From: Aulostomus chinensis
Taxonomy: Eukaryota > Chordata > Actinopteri > Syngnathiformes > Aulostomidae
Length of the DNA stretch: 64,000 nt
Direction: 5' to 3'
Assembly: GCA_037954235.1 (NCBI GenBank)
Contig: JBBMOA010000004.1
Coordinates: 13,011,101-13,075,100 of the forward strand
Part shown: positions 26,401 through 38,500 of the stretch, one piece after another
Numbering within the stretch: position 1 is the first letter of the stretch
Layout: the number at the start of each line of letters is the position of its first letter
Program-made: the position numbers and the translations under genes
Notes under the pieces: generated by a model
Seen by the model: only the letters and a program-made list of their open reading frames with translations
Databases searched by the model: none
What the model was told of the DNA's origin: nothing

Positions 26401-29400
26401 TCGTGCAGAAGTCGCTCAACGCTGCAGTGATGGTTTCCATCAACTTATAATGAAGCACATTTTTTTTTATGTTGTGGGTGGATTAAAAGCCCCACTCTGC
26501 ATGGCCAATAGATGTTGCGTCACTTGTTCCAGGGGCAAGAAAAGGTTGAAGGAAATGCTAAATTCAAAACAACTTTCTCAGTCTCAAACAAGTTTCTCCT
26601 GCTTGCACTTTTCTGGGAAAAGAGTAACCACTTTTTATTTAATAAGCTGCGACATTGCCGATCTTTAATTGACGTGTCTGACCAGCTGGTTCTGCTGATT
26701 GTTTCTTCAACGTACAACATGGCCAATAATAGCTGGTACGAAGGAACCGTCACAACTTACACAACCGACTTCAAAAGTCCATCCTCTTTTTCACGCTGTG
26801 TTGCAGGTTCAGTACCTCTTTTTCTTCTGCTGTTTTTTTACAGCAATGCATAACGTTGCCTCTACTGCTGTCCTCTAGTAAAAATAAGCGTTGCTTAGCC
26901 GAGCTTATTTGCTCTGAAACCATTTTAACAAGTGCGTAATTCCTTTTCTGCAACATTTCCAAAGCTTGCTTGAAATTCACTTCACAATTAAATGAAAACA
27001 TTGCTCGTGTCAAACACTTTTCCCCTTCGAAATAAAACAAAACAAAACTGATGGGTTGTTACCTCTTAATTGTAAGTGTAAGTAGAAACCCTGCGGCTGT
27101 TGAGGTGACACCAGTGCAGTCTGCTGGCACTGGTATCTGAAACCTCAGTCGGGGCGGTCCTGAACTATAGTTGCCTCTTTCTGAAAAATCCCACATACTT
27201 TCCAGTCACTGTGAATCTCAAAATTTTGTACAATGCTGCTTTATAAACAAAATCCTTGTACGGACATCCCCACAACCATGGAGGCATTGTTGTGATACTT
27301 GGTGTCTTCAACTATTTTGGAAGTCTGTTAGGAGCTTTGTAGAAATATAACCTGAGGGATGCTTCTTTGTGGTCGCCGCCTGCTCATATTATCATGACAA
27401 AAAAAAAGGAGCAATTGCTGTTTCTCGTCCCAGACGCAGCTACGTGCTCATCGCAGCCTCCTCGGCACTTTAACTGTTGCCACACAAAACAGGGGCGCAA
27501 TTTTCCTGTTGCTCACATTTCTTTCTATTTCTGCTTAGCCACAATCACAGAATAGAGGATGTTTCACTCCTTTTTCCTCTGTGGTAGTTTTTAGCTTGTT
27601 GCCTCTTGCGGTTAATGCTGAACACAGCTTATACGGTCTGCTATCATGAGCAAAATTAAAGCCTGTTTCAAAAAAACAAAAAAAACAACCTCCATTACAG
27701 TCCATTGAATCTAGATTTAGCAGGCCGCCAGTCGTGATACCAGACCACCTCTGTAGATCTGAGCTTTGTCCATAAACCTACAATCAATTCAATCTCCAAC
27801 TACGGTGGAGAAATATTGCTTCTCATGACTAATACGGCCTGTTCACTGTCCGTTTGACTGCTCACCATCCAAATTGTTAACTGGTAGCATATTGCAGTTC
27901 TGATATTAAGCCAGCGTGTGATACAGCTGGGCTGAGGGGGAGCTCCCAGCCCCCTTGGTGCTGGTAACGTGGCTGGTTTGGAGTAGAAGCTGGTTTTCAA
28001 ACCCTAAAATAATCTCAACTGTTAGGAGATGATCTGCTTATTCCTCTTTTCTTTCAGGCTATGCTAACTCTGCGATGTCTCGTTTTGCTGTCACCCTAAA
28101 AACACGTATTAAATGTATTTTTTTTTCAACCGAGGACCTATTTACCCTTGTTTTTGGATTGAAATGATGAATAAGGACAAAATTATTTCAGTTTTTGCCG
28201 ATATTGAGTGCGCCGACCAGTCACAGCGGACCAGCTGCCGCTAGCGTGAAAGGCTGCAGTTTTTGGGTTTTTTTAAAGCCGGTCCACTATGGACTGTCTG
28301 TGCTAGTGGCTCATTGTTCAAGATATTATGAAAAGCCGACTGTTATGGACAATTAGCTTTGCACTCTTTATTTTTGACTGTAGTTTTGTAGTCATGATCC
28401 TGGTGGCGTTTCTTGGGTTTTCTCTTGGTTTGCTTACTTCATGTCCTTGTCTTTTTCACGCCTTTTTTTTTTTTTTTTAGTCTTTCAGCTTTGTTTCATC
28501 TGTTAATAAGTCCTTGTCAGTTAAAGCCTGGTCATCGGCTCTTGCCAAGCCCCTCTGCTCCAACGCCGACATGTTCCCTGGTTTTTGCTAGTGTTTTGTT
28601 GGTTAAAAGTCTGAATTCTACCCATCCTGCGTCGTTGGTTTATCTACATTTAGGTCCTCTTACACCACAACCTTGACACGATGCTAGTACTAGCATGCAA
28701 GGCAATTCTTTGTGTCAAAATATGTCCATGAGTGATTATTTGTGTGCCCCTGGCTTTTAAATGGTGGCACCCATGTTCTTGACAACAACAAGCCAATATT
28801 AAATGTGTAAATCATCATTCAGTTTGTGAAATCGCAATGTGGAATAGATGTTCAGGCAGGCCACGGCCGATCACTTCCACTACTTCCTATCAGCTGTTAA
28901 GCAGCACTTTCACCAGCCGCCACAGCTGCGTATGACTATGAGAGGAAGTATTTAAACAATCTTCCCATTCAGTCTGCTCGAAACACCCACCTCCTCCCCA
29001 GCTACTGCTTTAATTGTTTTACACTCCTCCTTCTTTGTATCTAAAATAATCTCAAACTATTTAGAAACCTCATTCTTACGCTACATCCCTTTTTCTTCTA
29101 CTTTATATATACACCACATGCAGCATATGGGCAGTTTTGGTATTTCAATTTTCTTGGTTTATATAATTTACTTCTCCCAGCTAATCGATTCAACATTAGA
29201 GTGACTACTCGTACAAATTGCAGTTATTCTGGATTAGTTTTTCACTGGAACAAGTAGCTGAACCATGTGATCTCGCTTGACTTCAGTCCATCCATGTTCT
29301 GCTGACTCAACGTGGCCTCTGGCAAAGAAAGAAGGCTGCTGTTTAAGACTGAATGTTCTTTCTTGACCAAATAAAAGCCTTTAGTTAAGCTTCTGCTTGA

Positions 29401-32400
29401 CCACCTCTCGCACGTAAACCATATCAAATTGGAATAAAGTCTCTGCACCACCTTGTCTTTTCTGCAAAACCCTCCGGTCATCGCCTGGATCGGGGTGGAT
29501 TGAATCACCTTCAGTCTGACGTTTAACCAAAGGGGCACCATGGGTCAAAGCCCCAAGTCAAAGGCAAGACTGCTGTGAAGTCCACAGGGAAGTCAAAAGC
29601 CCACCTGCCTGCGCATTTAATAGAAAACCCACCTACTGTCTACTTCCTCTCTTTTTCTTCAGTGTCTTTTTGCTTCCACCCACTAGCAACTCAACAAAAG
29701 AATGACTCATTTCATTCTCTCAGCTTCTCCCAGTCGGGCCATCAAACGACGCAGTTCCTAAAACGGCACATCATTTCTCTTTCATGTCGTTTTATCAGTC
29801 ATTGTTCATGGAATGTATGAATCCGCTCCACCACGACAGACTGAGGATGTCCACTAACACTTTTGACAGCACTCTTACTACTCGTGACCTCAACAATGAA
29901 GAATGCCTATAAAGTTTTGACTAATGAACCACATGTTGGCCACGTGATTTCTTCCTCATGGGTATAAAAAACAAACAAGCTGTTTTTTTCTAACTTTTAT
30001 GGACTTTTTTTTATAGTTTGACTACTAATTTTGCACTATTGTGAAAAAATACCACAAAGGGGTGCCATACGAGCTGCATGGCTGTAGATGTGGAGTTAAT
30101 CACGTTTAATCTGGAGGTTTCCCGTCATCACGAAGTGCTAAAATTGCCTTTGATGGCTGAATAGATTAAAGGAACAGGCCAACATTTTTTTGGAGAATAC
30201 TCTTCCAACTCTCAAGCCAGACAACAAGTTAGATACTTCTGTCTTCCTCGGGTGCACTAAGGAGCTGAGTTAGCTAGTTAGCTTACCACAATGAATAGTA
30301 ATGGCTAGGGCATATTAGCATACCTCCTTTAAAAAAAAAAAAACTAAAAAAAAATTTCTCCAAAACAGTTTGCGCTGAAATTATAAAAAAAAAGGACTGT
30401 ACAAACCGTCAAACTTTAAGGAAGGTACGCTAACACTTTCCATCCACTACCATTGAATATGCTAAGCTAACGAGTGGTTTTAGCTCCCTTGAGGATTCAA
30501 TCAGTTTTCAACTGAGTGAATGTTTTGGTTAGGTTCAGGTTAGGTTAAAAGAACATGCTGACCCTAATTATATTAATGCAGGAACGTGTATTTGATGACC
30601 TTTTGACAGAGGCGTGCTAACACTTCCCACCCACGGCCATTACTAAGCTAATAGGCAGTCATAGCTCCCTGCAGCACGCACAGAGGAGAGCAGGGTGTCC
30701 ATCTTGCTGTCCGGTTCTGGCAGTGAGACATCAGGGTATTCCCCAAAAGAAGTTAATGTGTTTCTTGAAAATGCAAACCATTTGCCATGTGTTCCTATGA
30801 GCTGACAGTGACTCGGCAAACACTCCCCACTACTCATCAACAACTGAGTGGAGCTTACAGGTGCATCATCTGGAAATGTGAATATTTATGATGTTGGTCA
30901 GAGCTTAATAGAGCAGGTGCACCATCTGGCTTCTTTTAATGTTGCACTACAACGCTACAGCGGTGCAGCCATGACTCATGTGTTTTTCATGGGATTGAAA
31001 GCAGATCTCAGGGAAGATACTGGATCCAAAGGTATGTGGGCTCCAGTGGATTTCGGCTGGACTCCATGTGACGCACCCTTGTTGCGTCCCATCACAGCAC
31101 CGGGCTTAACTGGCCTTCCACCCTCATGGGGGAACATGAAAGTCTCCTATTTCCCCCCCACTGAGAAAACAATACATAGTTCAATATAATATTAAACAAT
31201 TATTTCACCCCTCACCACACCCTTATGAACAATTTGTTCCCCTCGTGGAATGTTCTGGAGGGATGCTGTCAAAGCAGAGCCAGAAAGACTGAACATAGAA
31301 GGCAATTAACGGTTAAAATTATTTTGCAAGGCACGTGTTGAATCACAGTTGGCCCCCAAAAATGTCACAAATCATACTCCCAGTTAATGACTTCAAACTG
31401 TGATTGTGGAGCTTCACCCTGCAAGTGAACGCAGCCTCACAAACTTACGCATACGTCCTTACACACAATGATAATAACAAATAAAGTCATAAATAACCAA
31501 TTCTGTGCCTCGATAGCTATCTTCAGGAAAGCCTTCCTATGAAAAAGCTTTCAGTCTAATGTTAAATAACTAAAAAAAAAAAAGAAGCATTGATTCATGG
31601 ACTCCTCGCCACTCGGGCTTAAATCAACCGCTGGGGTTATTCCTGCCAGTCTCGGCTGTAATGTGTGATTGTAAACTAAACCTCCTGGCGTGCCCTGCTG
31701 GTAGACTGCTGGTTAGATGCCACAAAACCTCAACGTCTGCAGTTTGACTCCGACCAGCACAACTCAATTGCATGTCATCCCTCAGCAGAAGTGAAAAAAC
31801 TAAGTTCATTTCATTTAATAAACTGTGTTTGCCAGGGTATACTTCATGTAGCAAGTATGCTAACACCAGTTTGTAAATGGATTACCTCTTCTTGACATAA
31901 AAGCGGCCCAGTATAGGTTTCTAAATGCATAGCAAGATTTATTTTGTACTGCCAACATAGTGTGAATATATTGTTTGTTTCACATTGGCTAAAGGGGTCG
32001 GTCCCTGCAGCGAGACAAACATTGATTGCATAATACATTGCAATATATTGGCAGCCTGTCTATTTTGTCTTAATTTGTCGTGACATTTAGAATGACAGCA
32101 ACTCCATATATCTCAAATACACGCCGGAATATACTCAGGAACAAACTTTGTAGAAGGATTGCACAGCTAAAAAAGTGGACAAAAAGTACAAAAAGAACTT
32201 GTGTAATTCACAAAAACGCTCATAAAGGTGAGACGCAGCCCTGATAGCATGTCAGTGCTGCGGTGCTTCATCATTTACACTCTGACAGTGTACGTTAGAT
32301 ACCGTCAAGAGCACTGACTGACTGAGATAATAAATCCCAAATTTGGAATTTCCCAACTTTCGTGAAGCTTTCAAGAATAATTCTTTAGCTTGGCACTCAG

Positions 32401-35400
32401 GACTTGTAATTCAGTCTAAAAATCCTTTTTTTTTGGTTCCCTTCTCTCTGCTGTCGTTCAGATTGTGTTCTTGGCGCAAATCCCTAATTTATATTTTGTC
32501 ACATGGATGATTGCGAGACGTTCCTGCAGCTGCAGATGTGTAATTCCTGGTGCTATCAGCGGCTGCAATCGAGTGAATCCACCCTTTAGACTTCTCCCCG
32601 TTATTTTTCAGAGTGAGCCAACAAAACTTTAACAACGAGAGAGTTTTGAATGTTCAATGACAGGTTTACCCTCAAAATGAAGTACAATGTAGACGTGCAT
32701 GATATTTTCCTGAATATTATCCAGGTACTTGATTGGGGGAAAAATGATAAAACATATATTTATTTGGCGGATTTCGGAGCCTTGCGTGGTTTTGATTAAG
32801 TTTTAGTGTGTCTTTCACCCGTGGTGGCTCACACTCTGGCAGAGGAAGGCGTGTAACATTTTTAGCTCTTTTTTTTTAGAGGCAGGATAATATTGCCTGC
32901 GCTCAGAGCTCTTTGTGATGCTATCTCCTCGACTTTGAAGCCCGAGGCTGATACTATCTCTTTTTTTAGAAGTTTATTTTTACTAAACATACGTCTGCCT
33001 GACAGGTTACCTTCACCTTTAATTTGCCTAGTCAGTGTGTGCATGTTCCTCATTAACTGATTCTCTCACCTTGTACAAGACCATATGAGGTAGTTTACCT
33101 CGCCGTGATGCAGTAGAGAACCGACACTCGTGGGAAACTCATTGAAGTCGTTAGGTTTTAAGTTAAACACTCCAGGCTTTACACCGTGAGGTCGCCAAAC
33201 AACAGCCGGTGATTAGAGCGAGGGGTGGCCCGCAAAAGCCACTCTTCCTTCCAGATAAAAGGCCTCGGCCTAAAAAAAAGAGAAAAAAAAGCATATGTCA
33301 CTCTATAATGAAAATGTGACTTTAGCCAAAGGCTCTGAAGCTGAGCACAGGCAACCTGTTTGCTGATTAGAGGTGGTCTCTGAAGAGAGCTCCGAGAGGG
33401 TCAGTGGAGGGTGTACATCCCCTCCCCTACACTCGCTACTGATTGAAAAAGTGATAAATATGCATGAGATTGGCTACAACAGTGTAGGCTTTTGATGGTA
33501 TGGTTGAGAGTACTCAATCTCTGGAGAAAATAGGCTGAAAATAACTGTCTGTTTGCTTCGCCCGTGAACAATGTGCGCTTTTAATGAGGCGGAGAGACTC
33601 TGCAGGAAGGCTTTATACAGGATGATGTCCTCCCCAACACATGTAGTCTCTGTAAAGCGGTAAAAGCAAGTCAGTTTATTTCTTTGTGTGTTAAATGTCT
33701 GGTTTTCAGGATAGACTTATTTTATAGAAGTAGGAGCGATGTCAAATTTTCTGAACCTTAAAACCTGAAATTCTCAAGAGGACAATTCACTCTTTGGTCT
33801 CTCACTTCATTTTGCTTTTATTTATTTTTGTCTCCCCATGCAACGCGTCGCTGGATCCACTTTTAGCATAACCGGAATGGAGAGAAACCTCTTCATAATT
33901 ATAAAGAAAAACGGTTTTAAACACAGAAATAGCCTCATTTTGTATTCCTAAAGGAAGAAATCTGCTTGGTGTGATCAGCACACTGTTTGAAAGAACTTGT
34001 TTTTCCCTTTTCTGATCACATTTCACACTCTTCCAATAACAAATGAATGCACTGAATGATTTATGATTTATCACAGTTGATTCATAGTTGTCTAACTGCA
34101 ATTTTGGCTTTGAGTGGGGACAGTTTTGTTTCCTTCATCTCCAGCTTGACTTGGTTGCACTCTCACGTGTCAGTTATGAATGTCTGCACTTGTTAATACC
34201 CCTGAAGCTTCCGTTGCTTTGAAAACCAAACATAAGGAATATTTGTCATGTACAAAAATGAACAAAATCAGTGTCTACTGTAGTAAAGGTCAGCTATGCT
34301 AAAAGTAATGCACCAACTCCAGATATACAGAGGCAGCAATGTGTACTGGGAGACTTTGAACAGAGGTATGCTAACACTTCTCACCCACAAGCATTCATTG
34401 TGCTAAGCTAACTAGCTGTCAACAACTCTGAAGCTCCCAAATGCAGAGGCGGGACGGGTATCCCCCCCCCCCCCCCAAAAAGCTGACGTGTTTTTGGCAT
34501 TTGGTTTGGATTATGAAAAAAAATGTTTGTACTTCCTGAGTGACTTTCGTTGTAAAAATAACTTTGGAGAAGAAGAAAAAAAGTGAAACATTGGCTTGGA
34601 AACAGCAAACAAACAGCAGTCTCATGTTGCAAAGTCTTGACTCACTGTAGCAAATGTGACATTTGGAACCGTAAACTCAGTCCACAGTTGTAAAAAAATC
34701 TGGTGTTTGTTTGATTCTCCCGCCCACCAGACACTCATTTATCTACGGACGTCACCACCACATTCTGTCTTTTGTAAACAGCCTGAACTTCCAGAAAAAC
34801 TATTCCTATGGGGGGGGGGGGGGGGGGGGTGTCATTGTTTGACGCCACTGACTAAGCAAGTGAGAATGACTTGTGTTTTGGCTCCACCCATATCCGGTTA
34901 CAGCCAATTCAAGACATCAACTTGCATCTGTCACAGACTTCAGCGATCCATGAGGACTTTTCTCCAACAATTTAAGCTATCTGAAGGGAAATATATGATG
35001 TTGTTGGCGAAAATGTGAGAACGTGACATCACCGGCAGTGTCTAATCAAAATAAAATGACTAAATCCATCCATCCATCCATCCATTTTCTATTTCCTTTA
35101 TTCATTAAGGGTCATTAAGGCTGGAGCCTATCCCAGCTGACATTAGGCGAGAGACACCCTGCACGGGTCGCCAGTCCATCGCAGGGCCATCAGGAACACT
35201 TGCCGGACGGCCACTCTCCCTCTGAGCCATGCCGCCCCCAAAATGACTAAATACTGACTCTGTTTTTCAGTGGGGAATTTTTTTTTTTTTTCTCTCTCAC
35301 ACTTCCTCTCTTTCTCCGTGTGTCTCTTAGACCTGCAGGCCTCCAAGTCCTTTGAACACTACAGTTTGTCAGACAAGGCCATGGACTACAGGATCCTGCA

Positions 35401-35519
35401 GATGGATGAGGACCAGGACAGGATGTATGTGGGAGGCAAGGATCATGTCCTCTCCATGGATATCAATAATATAACCCATGGCGCACTTAAGGTCAGCAGA
35501 TGGGGTCTGGTATACTTCC

Positions 35520-35550
<31 letters not shown>

Positions 35551-38500
35551 TTGTTCAAAGCACTGGCAAAAATATCAGCTTCAACAGTACAAATGACAAA
35601 AGCTAAAACTCCTGCAGTGGTGTTATTATCATCTCTGCAATGATATGCAAATTACCGTACATTTGCAGTGATTACAACAATTTGCCGATTATTCAGAAGA
35701 GCCATAAAAAGGCTTCAGCTCTCTGATTCTGTATGCAATAAACGAGTCATCTTCAGCGTAATTGACAGGCGTGATATGCGCTAACAGATGGGAAAGCATT
35801 TAGTTTCCCCCTGGGAGTGCTGCATCACATCCATTTTTTTCCCCCCCCGTGTAAATTGCTTGATATATTCATCCAGCAGGACCTTCAAGCACCTCGTGGG
35901 GCTTTAAAACCGCACACTTCTTCATTTGGCTGTTATCGCTGACACTTGTGTCATTTATTCCGCTCCTCTTTTTTCCCCCCCAAATGTTCTCTTTAATTTC
36001 GCTCTACGTAAACAGGATATCATCAAACCTCAACCTGTCCATATTTATGTTTATCCTTCTCCATCTGTTACTGGTGTTACTGGGCTCGCTCCACCACGTT
36101 GTCACTAAATTGGAAGCTTGTTTTTAACCACCAGGTGTTTTGGCCTGCGTCTCCGAGCAAGATCGAGGAATGCCAAATGGCAGGCAAAGACCCTACGGTA
36201 AGAAACATTGGATCCTGTGACACCTTTTTGAGCCAACAAATAAAAATAGACATATCCATATAATAATCAATAATGAAACTGCTGTTAGCATTTATCCACA
36301 TCGTAAAAACTTCCATCCTTTATTTTTTAATGTAACCTACATTTTCTGTAAATATTAATCATCAACATATAATCCACTATATATAAACCTCTGTCATTTG
36401 GAAAACAACTGGTTTGTGCTGTGTAATATCAAAATCAAAATCTTAAAGCCCAATCATGTAATTTGAGAGTGAATAACATTTAATCTCTCTTTAATTCATG
36501 AGCAACAAAACACATCATTATTCACTTCCATGTGGTCCAGGTGGTTTTACTTGTTCTGGCAGCACCAAGTCAATTTTATATTGAATTATTTATTTTCTAC
36601 AAGGGCAGCACATAATTAAAGGGACTGTCATTGTGCAAGAGTTAGCTAAAAGCTAATTTGCATCTTTTGTTCCTGGATAGGTAGACTAAAGAATTCATAA
36701 TATCAAGAAAAATATCTAAAAACGCAGCGTATACTATGTGTCCTTTTAACTAGATATTGCACTGTATAGTGACAAAGCATTAATAATGATCTGTGAATGC
36801 GAACACATAAAACAGCTCTATAAAAACATGCATGTCAGTTTAAACGAAATTATTTCAATGGCTTTAAGTGACAGTTTATTTCAAAGTTAGATAAACATGA
36901 GCCCTACGGATCGACAGAGGAATAATTGGTTGATGTGCTGCCCCCTATCTGTCTGGAGTGTGAATTAATTTAAATCTTACACATAGCACCTTTATGTATT
37001 TTATGTATTTATTTATTGCATTAACAAGAATCAGACATACAGATTAAAAAAAAAAAACAATGTGTACAGCTCCTGATTATCACTAGTTTTAGAATCTGAG
37101 AATTGATGCTAACAACGCCACAGTGCAATTACTCATTTGGATCCTTATAACAAACGTTGGAGAGAGAATCAAAATATAATCCAGTCCCTGTATTTGATGG
37201 TACACATCCAGGCTAAAGCCTCTGTCAGCTGTTCCCAAATCCACTTGTCCAAGTGGGTCTGGCAGTGGAACTGTGTGAGTGCTGCCTCCTGGGATTGGTC
37301 TCTCTTTTTCCCATCTGTGAGTTTGTGTCAGGTCCAATCGCAGATGTCTGCAGGGTGACCGAGCGGCCCGTCACCAGACTTTGTACACAGTTTCTGAGAG
37401 AGATCTTGAGGAAATGGCCACGGAGAACCGTAGAGAACCAGAGCTCTCATTGACGTCACAGCTCGGCCTGTTTCTGAGCTGCATTTGTTAACTGCAACAG
37501 GATTAAATGAAGTCATACAGTAAAAGGAGGATTCCTCCTACGCAGGCGGGGGGGGGGGGGGGTTGATTGAATGAAAAGAATTTTGTTTAAAAAAAGAAAC
37601 CTTCCGAAGGCTCTTTAAATAGCGCGCTTAACGTGTATCGCAAGCACAGCCAGTTTTTCCTCCATCATCTCACCATCCCCTGGCTGCAGCCGATGTTCAA
37701 GCCAGGGTTTGAACAGGCATTTGCAGAAATTGAGGAGAAGCTGTTTCCAGTCTCCCTGACTGATTTGTGCCGCATTGAGTCACAGCTTGCCCGCGGCACA
37801 CATGCTCCCACAAATATTTGGGTGAGCCACTCAAAGGCCCTCTGTCGCTCTCTTTCTTTCTTGCAACCACTTTTAAAATATTCAGGCTCTGTCTTGTTAT
37901 ATTTTCCTGTCCTAACAGTCACTTTTTCCATTTCCTTGTCTTTTGGTTTCTACTTTGCTGCAGTGTTGCAGGTCTCCTGAACTACACACTATTAGATTCT
38001 TCTTCTATGATGAACTATTTGGTCAAGCAGGTCAAGAGAGCACTGAATGGGAAGCAAAAAGCAGAGACACTGTGCTGCTAGGCTAATTAAAGTCAACCCA
38101 AAATGTGCATTCTGCCTTTCAAGCACTCATGAATGATGCTGTGAAGTCAAAAAGGCATTTTTTTTCCCCTCCCGCCTCATTTCTTTTCACTCGAGAATGC
38201 GTAAGTGGTAGCCACACACATATTTAGCTTCAAGCTAACATGGCTAACAACAGCGAAACTGCCCCAAAATCTCTGTTTACAAACTCTCGTGGGCATCTTC
38301 TGGTATAATCCTTGTCTTCTGTACACTCAGTAATCCACAAACAATTTGATTTCAGCTAATAATATCAATGACAGCACTCTGAGTCCAGCTGAGGTTTTTG
38401 CTAAAATGAGCTAGCTGCTATCAGTTGACCCATCTCCCCGTGCTCATCAGGGCAAGTTGTATCACTGAGCATACCTCTGTGTCACAAACATGTGGATTAT

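Larger units (their letters stand above)
17593..35330 (+). other. sema3c: sema3c intron 1 (17.7 kb)
   Basis: Long first intron of the coding region. It contains the GGCCACAAG-type repeats (18330-18500, 23937-24072), microsatellites (19014, 21425, 23393), a LINE remnant (24500-24595), a CT-rich dispersed repeat (near 28492), MITE-like repeats (30168-30768, 34355-34500), G/C homopolymers and a SINE (35066-35239). Between these I see no coding exon. Confidence 0.8.

Noticed and set aside
30848..31189. 113-codon open frame in intron 1
   Set aside because: No family resemblance and no initiation or splice context. Next to a MITE-like repeat.
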